From assembly GCA_032164295.1 (NCBI GenBank), contig JAJHTX010000002.1, positions 1,674,001 to 1,738,000 on the forward strand: 64,000 bases of DNA, read 5' to 3'. Below, piece by piece: positions 12,134-25,100 of this stretch. Every line of letters begins with the position of its first letter. Position 1 is the stretch's first letter. Position numbers and translations under genes: made by a program. Below the pieces are notes generated by a model that searched no databases, was not told where the DNA came from, and saw nothing but the letters and a program-made list of their open reading frames with translations. This DNA comes from Inonotus obliquus. Lineage: Eukaryota > Basidiomycota > Agaricomycetes > Hymenochaetales > Hymenochaetaceae.

Positions 12134-13646
12134 ATGGCATATACTCCCCCTCCTCCTAACCGAACACGACTGGCACCTAGAGTGTCCTCAATCCTACTAA
12201 TACTCTCTTCATTACTATTCCTATCCTGTCTACGTGTCAGTCTTGGCGCACAACTACTCGGTGAACGCGACTTCAAAGAACTTTCACCTGGTCAAATCGC
12301 TTTTCTTTCATCCAATCCGGACCCATTGAAGAACTTGAATCCGGATGATACATCTTCACATTTATCTAGAATACTTATTCCACGTCCGCGTGAGTTTTTT
12401 TAAATTGCTTTTAAATGTGGAAGATGGTGGAAGAGGCTGAATGAAGTGAGGTTTCAACAGCGGATTCGGAGAACAACACGCAAGTGAAAGATTACATTGT
12501 ATCCGTTTTGAAGAACCTAGACTGGGATATCGAAGAAGATCCGTTTGTATCGGAAACTCCGTATGGACCGAAGCACTTCACGAATGTAATTGCTACGAAA
12601 GATCCTGAAGCACCGAGGAAAGTCATCGTTGCTGCTCATTTTGACAGCAAGTTCTTTCCTTCGTACCCTCAAAATCAGGTAAGCCGTAAGAATCATCTAT
12701 TAGTAGTATTAGACTATTTACTATTGTCCAGTTTGTAGGAGCTACGGATTCAGCTATGCCATGCGCGTTAATGCTTGACCTTGCGGAGACTTTGGACCCA
12801 TATTTAAATATAAGGAAAGGACAATTTGAGGAAGGATTATTGGACGATGAAGATATAGTCGATACTACTCTTCAGCTTGTTTTCTTCGATGGGGAGGAAG
12901 CTTTCAAAGATTGGACTCATACGGATTCAATTTATGGTGCCAGGTTCGTCCCTCAAAGACACCTCTCGTCTGAATTCGAATATCAATCTAATACGAATTT
13001 ACCTCATTCAGGCATCTAGCGGAAAAGTGGGAAACAACTTACATTCCTCCATATACAAAACGACGTCTTCGCACAACAACAACTGAGCTAGCTTCAATCG
13101 AACATCTCATCCTCCTTGACCTCTTAGGAGCCAAGAACCCACACGTTCAATCCTTTTTCATCGAAACGGGTTGGCTCTTCGACAAGCTTGCCTCTTCAGA
13201 AAAACGCCTTTTCCAGCATGGAGATCTCGGTAAAGAAGTTGATGTGAAAGGGTTGAAAAGTTTCTTTACGCCGAGACAACCTACCACGAAGAACTTTGGT
13301 TATATTGAGGATGATCATATTCCGTTTATGAAGAGGGGAGTAAGTATTTTACATGTTATAGCGAGTCCGTTTCCGAATGTTTGGCATACTTTGAAGGTTC
13401 GTTTTACTTCGCGATTCTGGATGTTCTCTGTCTCACTGTATGATTTGGTTGGTAGGATGACGCGTCAGCGCTAGACAAAGACACGATGGTCAGATGGAAC
13501 ATAATCATGCGTATCTTTATGAGCGAATACCTAGGACTCCAACCAGATGAGCAGAAAAATAGGGTGCGAAGAGATAATGGGGATCTTGTAAGTCATTTAC
13601 TCTCGAGTTTCCGGTTCATTTCATTGACTGATATGTCGCCTAGTAG
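12134..13646 (+). CDS. Glutaminyl-peptide cyclotransferase (QC), secretory-pathway type
   Basis: This zinc enzyme turns N-terminal glutamine (or glutamate) of peptides into pyroglutamate. The protein starts MAYTPPPPNRTR, then a hydrophobic stretch VSSILLILSSLLFLSCL at about residues 17-33, consistent with a signal anchor or signal peptide. The M28-like catalytic residues are visible: AAHFDSKFF (His), GATDSAMPC (Asp, joined across an intron near 12680-12735), FFDGEEAF (Glu) and HVIASPFPNVWHT (late His). The last intron, 13588-13643, ends directly before a TAG stop at 13644-13646. An in-frame GTG upstream at 12101 was rejected in favour of the ATG. The gene lies head-to-head with TRS23. All expected metal and catalytic residues are present, so an active enzyme is likely; the physiological substrate is unknown. 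Confidence 0.9.
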
Positions 13647-13802
13647 CTATCAAATGAAAGGCACCATTCCATCGAGTTATAGATATAGTCTCCTGTGGAT
13701 TTGTTTTTGTATTGAATATAGCTGTCTTTTTCCCTCTCCGCTTGGACTCTGCGCGTGCACGTGAAGGATGATAACGCGGTTTCGAACTCCGATTTGACAT
13801 GG

Positions 13803-13811
13803 ACGCGTCTG
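13803..13811 (+). promoter_or_regulatory. MluI cell-cycle box, extended form ACGCGTCTG
   Basis: ACGCGTCTG on the plus strand, about 100 bp upstream of the start codon at 13910 and downstream of the cyclotransferase stop. It suggests G1/S-linked control of the unknown gene that follows. This is inferred from the motif only. Confidence 0.45.
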
Positions 13812-13909
13812 AGTGACATTCTTTCTTCCTTTCCTGACCTCAAACCTGCACAATCCCTTCAGGTCTCTGGGAACCTCAGGTCGTAGAAATATCAATATCT
13901 ATAATATTA

Positions 13910-14881
13910 ATGACGACGCGAACGAAACACGCTCGTGCTGCTGCACCTGTGCGTTTTGCCATGGAGGAGATTGAAGATTATGATGGGCAGGAGGATGGGG
14001 ATGATGGGTGAGGCATTGTGAGTTTACTCGAGTGATGATGCTGATAGGTTATTTGTGTTATTAGCGTTGCGGATATGATAAGTATTATGCAGGAGCTTCA
14101 AAGTAAGTATCGCAGTCTTTACCTACGTATATGTGGCATCCTCATGCTTTTTGCTAGAGAAAAAGAACGCAAAAGCGTCAACTCGCAGTGCCGCGTTCCA
14201 GACCAAGAAGAATACGCTTTTGGTTGGTGCGCGTAAGGAAGCAGAGATGATGGCGCGTGAGGGATGCGCATATATGTAGGTTTCCTTCTTTGTGTTGACT
14301 TCTAGGTGTTTGACCTTCGTTGTGCCACTGGTTTACTTTATATCACGCAACTTGACTTACCTGAGCGCATATATTCAGCGAACAGTGCAAGGCTCGTATT
14401 GACGAAATACGAGCACAAGAGACATCGACGGATGAAATGATGAAAGATGCTATGCAGCTGTGGTCTGCTCACGAGGTAAGTCATCAAAATCTGATAACCT
14501 TTAGCCTTCATGAAACACGTTCACCTTATACGCAGGAATCCTTCCAAATGCTACTTTCCATTTACCCGGAACTGATAGAAGATCTCTCACCTCAACGTGC
14601 TGAAGTCGTTAATGCTGCTAGTGAAATGCGTGAGTGTCACAATATCTTTTGAGTTGACTTCTGGTGACCTTTTCAAAATACAGTCGAGACGCACCCGCTT
14701 GGACGAGAGGCATCTCGGAAGCGATTGATGAAGAATGCGCGAAAGAACATGGAGGCTGGTATTGAAGCTCAGAAGGTTAGTTTATTGAGATTAGATTGGC
14801 GCACGCTGACCAAAGCATGCTCAGGTTGCAACGGATGCAGGTGCATTGATCAAACACTACAAAGCTCTCCTCCTCATCTAG
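13910..14881 (+). CDS. Hypothetical small helical protein, possible cell-cycle gene
   Basis: I do not recognise this protein. The ATG at 13910 opens MTTRTKHARAAAPVRF and is followed by an acidic patch (EEIEDYDGQEDGDD). Introns with clean GT-AG ends then join short exons encoding about 195 residues, ending ALIKHYKALLLI and a TAG at 14879-14881. The middle is rich in Lys, Glu, Ala and Met without proline (KKNAKASTRSAAFQTKKN, ARKEAEMMAREG) and is probably helical or coiled-coil. A basic segment follows (GREASRKRLMKNARKNME). There is no signal peptide, membrane segment or enzyme motif. Consistent phase across all junctions argues for a real gene. An extended MluI box about 100 bp upstream suggests a chromosome or cell-cycle role, which remains inference. 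Confidence 0.7.
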
Positions 14882-15554
14882 CTTTGTGGCTCAACTTGAG
14901 TGTGGTATATAAGGACATACTGCAACGGAAGCAACGCGGAAATTGCGCAATTGATTATGTAATCCAAGCTGACACGCCGAGTCGCGACAAGCTCCGCCTC
15001 AGTAATAATGCAGACACAAGCCGGCTGTACACGCAATGAAACTGAGTCAGCCCAGTGACACAACGTGTCTTACTTGGCTGCGGCGCCCTCTTAGTTGATG
15101 TTGATGAACTGATGCGCGCTTGACCGGCGTAGGCTGGACTGAAAGGAGCAAGAAAAGTGGCCGAGAGTCTCAAACATCTGGGTCGCTGAAGCTTGGATAT
15201 ATGCGGTTCTGCTGCATACTTATGTAAGGTGATCGCCCGTAAAGACCGACAGTTCTTAGTCTAAATGCTCGGCAATTGCTAGGATAATGATTCGTGCCAG
15301 CGGACACGGCTCAAAAAGAGTGAAGAAAGTGAATGAGAGCGAGATCGGAATTTGTTGTGAAGAGTGCTTACGTTGAGGAAATAGTATTTGGTCTCAGCCG
15401 GGAAGGTGGGAAGAGCGATCATTCATCTCATCACACACAGCACTTCTCACTCCTCCTCCTCCTCCTCCTTCCCTCATCACTTCCTGCCTTTCCTTGCTCT
15501 TCGCCGTCGTCGAAGGCCTCTCACCATTCGACGTTGCGCCTTTCTTCCTCAGAA
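14882..15554. other. Intergenic region upstream of the flippase gene, with pyrimidine tract
   Basis: This 673-bp stretch has no convincing coding frame. It carries a C/T-rich tract at about 15440-15495 (repeated CTCCTC units), common in fungal promoters just upstream of transcription starts, and ends at the flippase ATG. A TGAGTCA (Gcn4/AP-1-like) heptamer is at 15043-15049, about 500 bp from the ATG, of uncertain meaning. I see no tRNA. Confidence 0.55.
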
Positions 15555-18500
15555 ATGGCAGAAAGCAAGGACAAGAGTGCCCATCCCAGGAGAAAGAATC
15601 GGAGGCGTAAGGGTGCCATCGCTCGCGCTTATGATAAAGTCGCTGCTTGGAAAGTCGAGTCTCTGTTCTCGAAATCGAAAGTACCGGGTCCACCGAGGTT
15701 GATACATGTCAATGAAGACTTGCCTACGAGTTATTTCGACCATAAGGGGCGTATCAGGAAGGACCACAAATACATTTCGAACCAGGTCATTACTTCCAAG
15801 TATACTGTCTTCACTTTCCTACCCAGAAACTTGCTGGAGCAGTTCAGGAGGATAGCCAATGTGTGCGTTTCTTTCTCTATTGAATGTATATCATAGAGTT
15901 GACAGCGCTATGACAATGTCTAGATTCTTCGCATTCATCAATATTCTTCAGTTCTTCCGCTGGTTCAGTACAATCAATCCCGGACTCGTCATCCTACCCC
16001 TTATAGTCATTCTCCTCGTAACAGCATTGAAAGACGGATACGAAGACATTAAACGACATCAATCAGATCGCGATGTAAATTTGTCTCGCGTACGAATACT
16101 CAACGGGGGCGGGTTCCGTAACGCGAACGTCACTAAAGCTAAAGGGAGATCGTTCTCACAGATTTTGCAAGCATTGGGATTGGACTCGAAGAGTAGGATG
16201 AAGAAGAAGGGAAAGGGGAAAGATGGGGAGAGTGGTAGTGCGACGTTCGGATCGCGTGGCGCTGGGGAGAGTGTAGCCCGAACGCACGATGAATCAGAAT
16301 TTCATGACTTTGATTTTGACCATGATCATGAACCGCCGTTATCACCTTCCATTGAGGTTCGATCTCCCTCACGAACTTCACACCGACGATCACTTTCCCA
16401 GTACCTACACCGACATGATCCAAACAATCCGCATTGGAGACGGACAGCGTGGGAGGACGTGCGGGTGGGAGATTTCGTGAAGATTATGAATGAAGAAGGT
16501 TTCCCTGCGGATATTTTGATTTGCTCGACGTCGGAGGAGGAGAATGTGTGCTATGTTGAGACGAAGAATTTGGATGGGGAGACGAACCTCAAGTCTCGGA
16601 ATGCTGTACCGATGCTTACGAACCTACGTTCAGCCGACGACTGCGCTGACCCGTCCAAAGCGAACTTTCGCATTGAGCTGGACAGACCCGACCCGAATAT
16701 GTATAAGCTAAACGGTGCGGTGGAGAAAGATGGTGAGAAGCAGCCGATTGACTTGCAGACGGTCCTGCTCCGCGGGACGGTGCTGAGGAACACGAAGTGG
16801 GTGATTGGAGTTGTAATGTTTACGGGTGAAGATACGAAGATTATGTTGAACTCTGGTGGTACACCGAGTAAGCGTAGCAAGGTGGAAAGGCAGATGAACG
16901 TTCAGGTGTACGTCCAGCAATGTCTTTCCAATTTGATGGCTTTCTAAAGGGATATCCTATATTTAGCTTCGTCAACCTCATTATGCTTGCTGCAATGGCT
17001 GTCGCCTGTGGTGTGGCCGCTCATGTCCTAGAGGTGCGATACTACCCGAGAGGGGCGCCTTGGCTCTATGGTGCTGACCAGCCCGATGATAACCCAAGTA
17101 TCAATGGGCTCATCACAGCTATTTTCGCACTCATCACGTTCGTATCGTCTGTCCGTACCATCGAACTCGTATCTAATTTGATTCTTTAGGTTTCAAAATA
17201 TCGTTCCAATATCACTGTACATCTCCATTGAAGTTGTCCGAACGTGCCAGGCGGCGTTCATCTACTTCGACAAGGACATCTGGTACGAGAAGAATGACAA
17301 GCCTACCTTGGCAAGGTCATGGAACCTGTCCGATGACCTTGGTCAGATTGAATACGTGTTTTCCGATAAGACGGGCACGCTTACTCAGAACATTATGGTC
17401 TTCCGGAATTGCTCGATTGGAGGGAATGTGTATAAGGGCGAGGATATCCCAGGGGAACGTGCCACATCGTCGACAGTGGTGGAGGAGGAGAAGGTCGACG
17501 AGCAGACACAAGTCGAGATTAGCTCTGGGAACTCGAATAGGAACTCTGCGGAAGGGTCAGCAACGGCGTCAAGGCCTGGGTCGAGCAGTAAAGATACCGA
17601 AAAGAAAGAACCGGGCGAGATTGTGCCTCCGCCTGTATTGGACGGACCAATAGAGACGCCTGGCGTAGAGAATCACTTCCACAACGAGGAGCTCGCGAAA
17701 GACTTGGCAGAAGCCATTCATGCTGGACCAGAATCGGAAAACGCACAACATGCTCGTACGCTGAATGGGTTCTTCACCGCGCTTGGGTTATGTCATACAG
17801 TGATTGCTTCGGCCGATCCTGATACGGGAAGACTTTCATACCGCGCTCAAAGTCCCGACGAAGCAGCGCTCGTACAAGCCGCAGCAGACGCCGGTTTCGT
17901 CTTCCGCGGACGTGATAAGGAAATCCTCCGTCTTCAAACACCATTCTCCGAGGAAATCGAACAATACGAGTTACTCAACGTTCTTGACTTCACATCCGCG
18001 CGAAAACGTATGAGCGTGATTGTGAGGAAGTTGAATGATGAAGACAGTCGTATTTTCTTGCTGACGAAAGGAGCGGATAATGTTATTTTTGAGAGGCTGA
18101 AGGCTGGAGTTAATGATGAGATGAAGGAGATTACTGGGCATCACTTGGATGAGTTTGCGAGCGAGGGTTTGAGGACGTTGACGTTGGCTTATAAAGCTGT
18201 TCCTGGTAAGAGACGTTCAATCATGGGTAATAAAATCACTCGCTCATCAATTGATGTCTCCTTCTAGAGGATTACTACGAGGTATGGGCTGAGCGATATG
18301 CCCAAGCTGTTGTCGCGCTTGAGAACAGAGACGAAAATATCGCTGCTGTATGCGAAGAAATCGAAAACGATCTACGTCTACTCGGCGCAACGGCTATCGA
18401 AGACCGACTTCAAGATGGTGTACCAGAAACAATAGCCGATCTCAAACTCGCCGGTATCAGGGTCTGGGTTTTAACAGGAGACAAACTCGAAACAGCTATA

Positions 18501-20838
18501 GCCATAGGATACAGTACAAATCTCATCGCAGCGGATTCAAACCTCATCGTCGTCCGTGGTGGAGAAAAAGATGGCTTGAGCGTGTTTGATCAGATGTACA
18601 ATGCTTGCGAGGAGTTCTTCCCTGAGGCTAGGATTATTGAAGAGGAAGAGTTGGATATTAATGAGAAGCATGGATTGGTTGGGAAGGAAGGTGGAGGAGT
18701 TGAAGGTGAAGGGAACGGTGTGCCTCTTAGAAGGGTTAATACTGGTGTTTCGTCCATTGTTGGATTGAATAATGGTGAACGCCCTGGAGGCTTTATTTTG
18801 GTTATCGAAGGAACGGCTCTTCACCATGTCCGTTCTTCCGTTTTCATTTCTCAAATCCCTTATGCTTACAAATAATTCCATAGGCATTCGCAGACGAAGA
18901 TAGCAAACGCCTCCTGCTCCGACTATCCATCCAATGTGAAGCCGTCATCTGCTGTCGAGTTTCTCCTCTACAGAAAGCTCTCGTCGTAAGGATGATCAAG
19001 GAAGGTGTCGGAGCGATGACGTTGGCTATTGGAGATGGTGCGAATGATGTTAGTATGATTCAAGCTGCGGATGTTGGCGTGGGGATTTCGGGAGAAGAAG
19101 GTTTACAGGCTGTGAATTCGTCGGATTATGCGATCGCTCAGGTATGTTTTTTTTAAAAATTCCTTCGTTTTTGAGTTTTGGGGTGCTGACGAGATTTGTA
19201 GTTCCGTTTCTTGAAAAGATTACTCCTTGTTCATGGACATTGGTCTTATGCGCGGAATGGGAACATGTAAGATTCTTCAATCAACCATCAAAACCCCTTA
19301 TCGCTTACTCTTTATTCGAAGGATCATCAACTTCTTCTACAAGAACATCATCGCTATTAGCTGTCTCTGGTGGTTCATGATCTACTGTGGATGGAGTTCA
19401 CAATACGTCTTCGAATACACGTATCTCCTATTCTGGAACGTGTTTTGGTCGTTGTGCCCCGTCATTGCCATTGGTTTGTTTGATCGTATTGCTGGTAAGC
19501 CACAACGAGTTGATCTTCATTACTACTCGTTCGTTAACCTCAAACACTCTGTGTACTAGACGATGACATCTTGATGGAGTTACCTGAACTCTATCGATAT
19601 GGTCGTGAAGGATACTGGTTTAACTTCAAGCTGTTCTCGCTTTACATGTTTGAAGGTATAGCCCAGGTAAGCGACCCAAACTTTTTGGGCAAGTTCAATC
19701 TAATGAGAACGTCTTGTAGTCGGCTATTATCTACTTCATCATGCAGTATGGTTACTTCTCACCGACAGCCAGATCCGACGGGTATGACGTTGCGCAGTTC
19801 GAGTGGTCAACGGTTCGTAAAAGTTCAGTGAAAGCAGTCGGTTGTGTACTTATACTCCCTTAAAAGACGATGGTGCTGGCTGTTGTGTCAGTTGCTAATT
19901 TATTCAACGGATTAAACACTGCTGCATGGACTGGTTGGGTGTTCTTTGCTGTGTCTATCGGTATCGTCCTCGTTTGGGCTTATACTGTAAGTCACCTTTT
20001 GTCGATGGTAGTATGGATTTGGAGCGGAAAGCTAATGTTACTATAGGCTATTTACTCGATCATCTCCCCTGGATGGTTCTACGTGCCCGTCTAGTGCGTT
20101 CTCTCGCTACTTTATAAATGTGGAATCATTATTGACCTTTTCTTATCTAGCGGCAACGATTACTATCTCTTCCACTCAGCCCTTTTCTGGTTCTCCATCC
20201 CACTTGTTATCCTCCTCGCTCTCGTACCACGATACGTAGCGAAAGCGTACACGTTCAATATCACACCAACCGAAATCGACAAAGCACGTTGGATACGTAA
20301 ACTCGATCCTACACGTCGAACTCGCGACGAATTACTCGGCGAACCTATCGACTTCTCCCCAAGCAAGAAACGAAAACACAAACGACACATGCATGGTCTA
20401 GCAGCATTAGTAGATTCTTCAAGACCATCATTGATTGATAGAAGGGGAAGTCGAACGGATATGGCTACTGGTATACGATCGAATAGTATACTGGTCAATC
20501 GAGGGTTTGATTTTGCTCAAGAGGAAGGAGGTGTGGCTATTCAGAGGATTCAGACGAATTTGTCGGAGAGGAGGTTGAGGAGGTTGGTTGAGAGGAATGA
20601 CAAAGGGAAGGAGGGGAGGAGGGGGAGTGGAGATGGGGAAGGGAAAGAGAAGAAGAGAGGACCGTCGAGGTTGAGATTGTTCTCGCTTGGAAGGAAGGAT
20701 AGGACGAGAGGAAGGTCGATGTCGCAGTCTACGTCACAATCTCATGGGGAGTCAGATCAGCAACATCAGCGTCCACCTGGACAACCTGAGCGAGAAGAGC
20801 GAGAAGGACAAGAGCGACCTTCGGAATCACATTCATAA
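15555..20838 (+). CDS. P4-type ATPase, aminophospholipid flippase (Dnf1/Dnf2-like)
   Basis: P4-ATPases move phospholipids from the outer or lumenal leaflet to the cytosolic leaflet of plasma, Golgi and endosomal membranes. The start [14 protein letters not shown] at 15555 is followed by a basic tail and the family N-terminus ([34 protein letters not shown] joined across an intron). Motifs include the phosphorylation site SDKTGTLT (Asp codon at 17365), TGDKLETA (about 18475), GDGANDVSM (about 19030) and [11 protein letters not shown] before the last membrane segments. A long charged insert between the first membrane pair and the actuator domain (about 16080-16440) and another after the phosphorylation site (about 17450-17690) fit the Dnf class. 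The C-terminal tail beyond about 20400 is basic, Ser/Arg-rich and low complexity. A Cdc50/Lem3 partner is expected but is not in this window. Confidence 0.93.
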
Positions 20839-22149
20839 TCTTCTCACCTCTCACTTCCACTCGTACGACTGATCATGCCTCCCGGACGTCTCTCCTGACT
20901 ATCTATCTACCTTTTGCTCTCTTTCCATCATCTACACGTTTTATGTTACGACCACTGGCTCATGGTTTTTTCCTTGATTAATGCGCATCTATCTGTTTTT
21001 CTTTTTCTTTATCTCCCCTTTTTTCGCTCTCATTTGTTCTGAACATCTCTCGATCACAAGCATGCATGCATCCATAAACAATCCTGTTGTTCAATCAGTT
21101 CTGTAATTACACCTTTCCTCATCCTCTCTAACCGCCTCCCTTCAACCAACCAACTTGCTCCAACTCTCGCCTTCAACTTGAACTTCAGGCCTTTCTTTCA
21201 TCCTGGTTCTGGTTTAGGTTTCACCTATCTATTCGATTCGACTTCGATTTCGATATTTTCGTGCTTAACGCTTCCCTGTAGCCATTTCCTTCGTTTTTTT
21301 CTCTTTGTATCATGTTAGTTTCGAAACGAACGAACGAACGAGTTTTGAAATTTGAAAGCCACTCCTTCGATGATTCTTTTGGATGATTTTTTCGCGACTT
21401 GGCGAACGTTGTTACAATCATCAAGAATTATTATACAGAATCATTTACAACCGATCTCCCCCTTTTTCGTTTTCTTTGTAAAATCATTCTTGCTCTCTTC
21501 GCTTTTCGACTATCGTTCGTTCGAGTGTCTGGACTGGGACCGGGTATTTATTGTACATGTATGTACTTATTTAGAAAACTTTTCTGTCATTCGGTCAAGA
21601 CAAGAAAGGAATTGACATTTCGGCTTATACATAAATATTCTGTCTGGGAAAAGCTTTTTTCGGAGTACACGAAATAGGTAAAATGGAACGGGAGGCGACA
21701 GCAACAAGAAAAAGAAAGAGAAAAGGGGAAAATCTAAGGTGAAGGAGGGAAGGAGAGAAGAAAAAGGTTTCTGATTTCTCTGGGAATTCTGAGGCTCGGT
21801 TTGCTATCAGGCCCTCGGACTCGGATTCCTCTCGCGTCTCCCAGAAGAATCGTTCCCGTTCCGAATGGCCTCGTGCGTTATGCGATATGATTGATCCGAG
21901 GATAGACGAGGGCCAAATGTAATGGCGCTCAAAGTCAAAAGTCGTTCGGCCTGCCTTCGAGATGCTCCTTTTCCCATACTAGAAAGTAATGGTAATGAAG
22001 CTTCGTCATAATGAAGACGAAGATACAGCCATGGAATGGAGCTCGACCGACCGATCTGCCGCGCGTCGGTCTTTAGGGTACCGTCGGATGCAAAAAGGGC
22101 ATCCGCTATTCGATCGATAACGACAAAGTCATCGAGGACTTGTACGGAA
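20839..22149. other. Long convergent intergenic region (flippase and UPF1 3' ends)
   Basis: These 1311 bp lie between two stop codons facing each other. The sequence is T- and C-rich, with runs of T, a short GAAC/GAACGAACG microrepeat at about 21318-21340 and a purine-rich run at about 21700-21770. Open frames present are short and low in coding character. The likely content is two long 3' UTRs and terminators. I see no gene or structured RNA. Confidence 0.6.
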
Positions 22150-25100
22150 TCAAAACACCGTAACACCCGATTGCGTACCCGTATACTGACTCTTCATATC
22201 ATCCAAATCACCTGAATCATCCTGACTTTTATAGTCAAACTGTGAAAGACTTCCCATATCCGAAGTTCCGGCCAAAGACATTGAGCTTAGCGACCCTCTT
22301 CTCCTTAATCGATCAGATTGCGAATACGATATTGAGATGTTACTTGCTCGATCTGACGATGACGATGATAATGGTATTGACGCCGTAGGACCACCACCTA
22401 GACCTAGAACGCTTCCAGTATCTGTGACATTACTAGGACCGACGTCTTGAGAGATGATGGAACTGGCGTATCCTCCATACACACTGCGTTTTGAACCGTT
22501 CGCCGAACGCTGTTGGCCGAATGGTCCATTTGTAGCTGCGAACATGGGAAGACCTGAAGAGTATGTCGCTTGCGAGCGTAAAGATTGGACGTCGGAAGGG
22601 ATGTAACCTAATGGATCATGCGTTCTGTAGAAGCTAGCGTCGAACCGACTTGGAGTGCCAGATCTCCCACTAGGTCCACCGAGGAGATCCCTTGCGTTGA
22701 TTTCGTGACGGCGGTACTGATCGAGAGACTTGTTGAGAGCCCGTCTTGGTTTGCTAAATTGGATCATGCTAGGCTGGAGATTATTCAACGGCCCTTCGAC
22801 AAGGCAGTTCTTCTCCTTATAATGCGTTAGGAGGTAATGCCAAAGAGGATGCTGGGAAGGCTGTAGTCAACATTCATAGTTCAAAGACCAGAGGTAAGAT
22901 GTGGAATTACCTTGCTGAGCACCTTGGGGTTACCCAAGATCACTACTCCGTACTTCGCACGCGTCAAAGCAACGTTGAGACGCCTTGGGTCGTTCAAGAA
23001 ACCGATGCCTTGATGTTCATTACTCCTAACGCAGCTAAGAATGATGTAGTCCTTTTCACGACCCTGGAAGGCGTCGACACTAGCCACTTCAACTTCCTTA
23101 TAGAGGTCTTTCTTCAAAGACCCGCTAAACTGCATGTAGCTGACGATGTATGAACGCTGTCCTTCGTAAGGAGTGATGACTCCGATCTGAGCAGGGACGA
23201 CACCAGACTTGAAGAATTTCGTGACGATCTTCTCCACGTTGGAAGCTTCCGTCCTACATAGGCATTAGTTAGCTCATACTCAAAGGCGTATGGTGAGAAC
23301 ATACCTATTAAGGAAGGAAGTTCCACTAGACGAGATTTCTTCCTGGCCAAGGTTCTGGTAAAAGAACATGGGAGTATCAGGCACGGGCCAAGGGAAGTCA
23401 ACATTCTTCCTCAGACGCTCAGGCGCGGTCACACCGTTCTGAAGGGTGCCTTCGTAGAACATGTTGGAAGGGAATTCCGAAAGACATGGATGCATACGAT
23501 ACTGGACTTGCAAACGGATCGGACGATTTCCAAGAACGACCAGACGCTCGAAGAGGGACTGGGTCAGACCTGCACGAGCGGCTTTCTTGTTCATGATGAC
23601 AGGTCCGAGTTGCTAGCAGAGCTAGATTAGTAAAGGCGCTGAAGAGTGAGGAAGGATAAATTTTACCTGGTGATCCCCGACAAGGACAACTTGCTTGCAT
23701 CCAAGAACAAGAGGAATCATGCACTCTGAGAAGGAGAAATAGCTCAGCATGATTCAAATGTTATCCTTTTGTGATACTAACCTGGTTCAGCAGCCTGAGT
23801 AGCTTCATCGATCAACACGGTCCTGAACTTCAGCTTGCTCAAACGGGGGTCACCGCATCCGACACAAGTCGCGCAGATAACATCAGCCGCGGAAAGAATC
23901 TCCTTCTCGCACTGTCGGATAAGCGTCTTGTACTTCCTCTCATCATTGGAGCTCAGTTCGCCTTGCTCATTCTTTAATTGTATAAGCTTCTGAAGCTCGA
24001 TGCTCGTCGTGTTGTTCGAAACTTGCCGATGCAAGGTCAAAAAGGCAACCGAGGAGTCCAGTGCCTCACGCGACTTCGCCGTCAATCGCACGACTTTGAG
24101 TCCCGTCGCGTGGATCTTCTCGGTGAGCTGATCAACCGCTACGTTTGATGGAGCGCATACAAGAACTTGACCAGGATTCATCTTGGCTAAGTGATACACG
24201 ATTGAAGCGGATGTCACCGTCTTTCCAGTGCCTGGTGGTCCCTGCAATATAAATCAGAACAGATTCTTGCAGGATATGCTGAAGTTCAACTAACCTGGAT
24301 GAGACTAAGTGGCTTCTGCAGCACACTCTTCACCGCATACATTTGAGAATGATTAAGTTCTGGTAGACCCGGCGCGGAGAACCGCTTTGGCATCTGCGTC
24401 TTGAGAACTTGCGGTTCTAGCTCGTGCCCAAGAAGTTTATGATACTAGAAAAGAGTGAGACCGGGATATAGATTTGTTCATGCAGCAAACTCACAATGTA
24501 TCCGCTAACACTCTTCTCATCAACAGCGAATGTCTTCATAGCAAGCTGCATGCGATCGAAACTCGTGGACTTCCAAACAAAATCAACAATGAAGTTGTGC
24601 GTCAACTCCGTCGGCACACCCTCGCTCTTACGTAGCTCAAGGCCGACCTCGTCCGAAACATCTTATGTCTGTCAACTCATGGTTCTTGGATAACAGAAAG
24701 AAAAACTCACTATTGGGGATCTTGAGGACGTGCCCTACACCTTCCCACGGCTTGTGCAATTCACCCTGGTATCTCAGACGCAACTCATCCCCAACGGCCA
24801 ACCTGACTTCCCCACTCTCCAGCTTTGGCAAGTTGAACCATGCGATACGTTTGTGATTGAGACCCATATCCCAGCGTACAGTGACGTCCGTCTGAGTCTG
24901 GCTCTCCTTTAGGCGCTTATCATAGTCTGCCTCGATCTTTACCAGCGGTCCGAATATGTTTTGGTATTGGTAAGCGTCTTCGTAGCGCAGCAGTATAGGT
25001 TGAGGCTCGTCGTCAACCCCGGGTTTGTCAATATCCTCCAGGGTTGCGTTGGCATTTTCTCGCCACAAGTCTTCAAGACGATTAATCTGAGCGAAAGAGA

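Noticed and set aside
14955..15173. Possible small gene or box C/D snoRNA in the region after 14881
   Set aside because: TGATGA and CTGA-like strings are present but there is no convincing stem or guide arrangement, and the ORF has no coding character.
15388..15702. ORFs on both strands in the CTC-rich tract upstream of the flippase
   Set aside because: They are low complexity, overlap the real start and show no family resemblance.
21221..21677. Several ORFs of 67-92 codons in the flippase-UPF1 intergenic region
   Set aside because: They are T-rich, overlapping in several frames, without splice context or recognisable product; 3' UTR is more likely.
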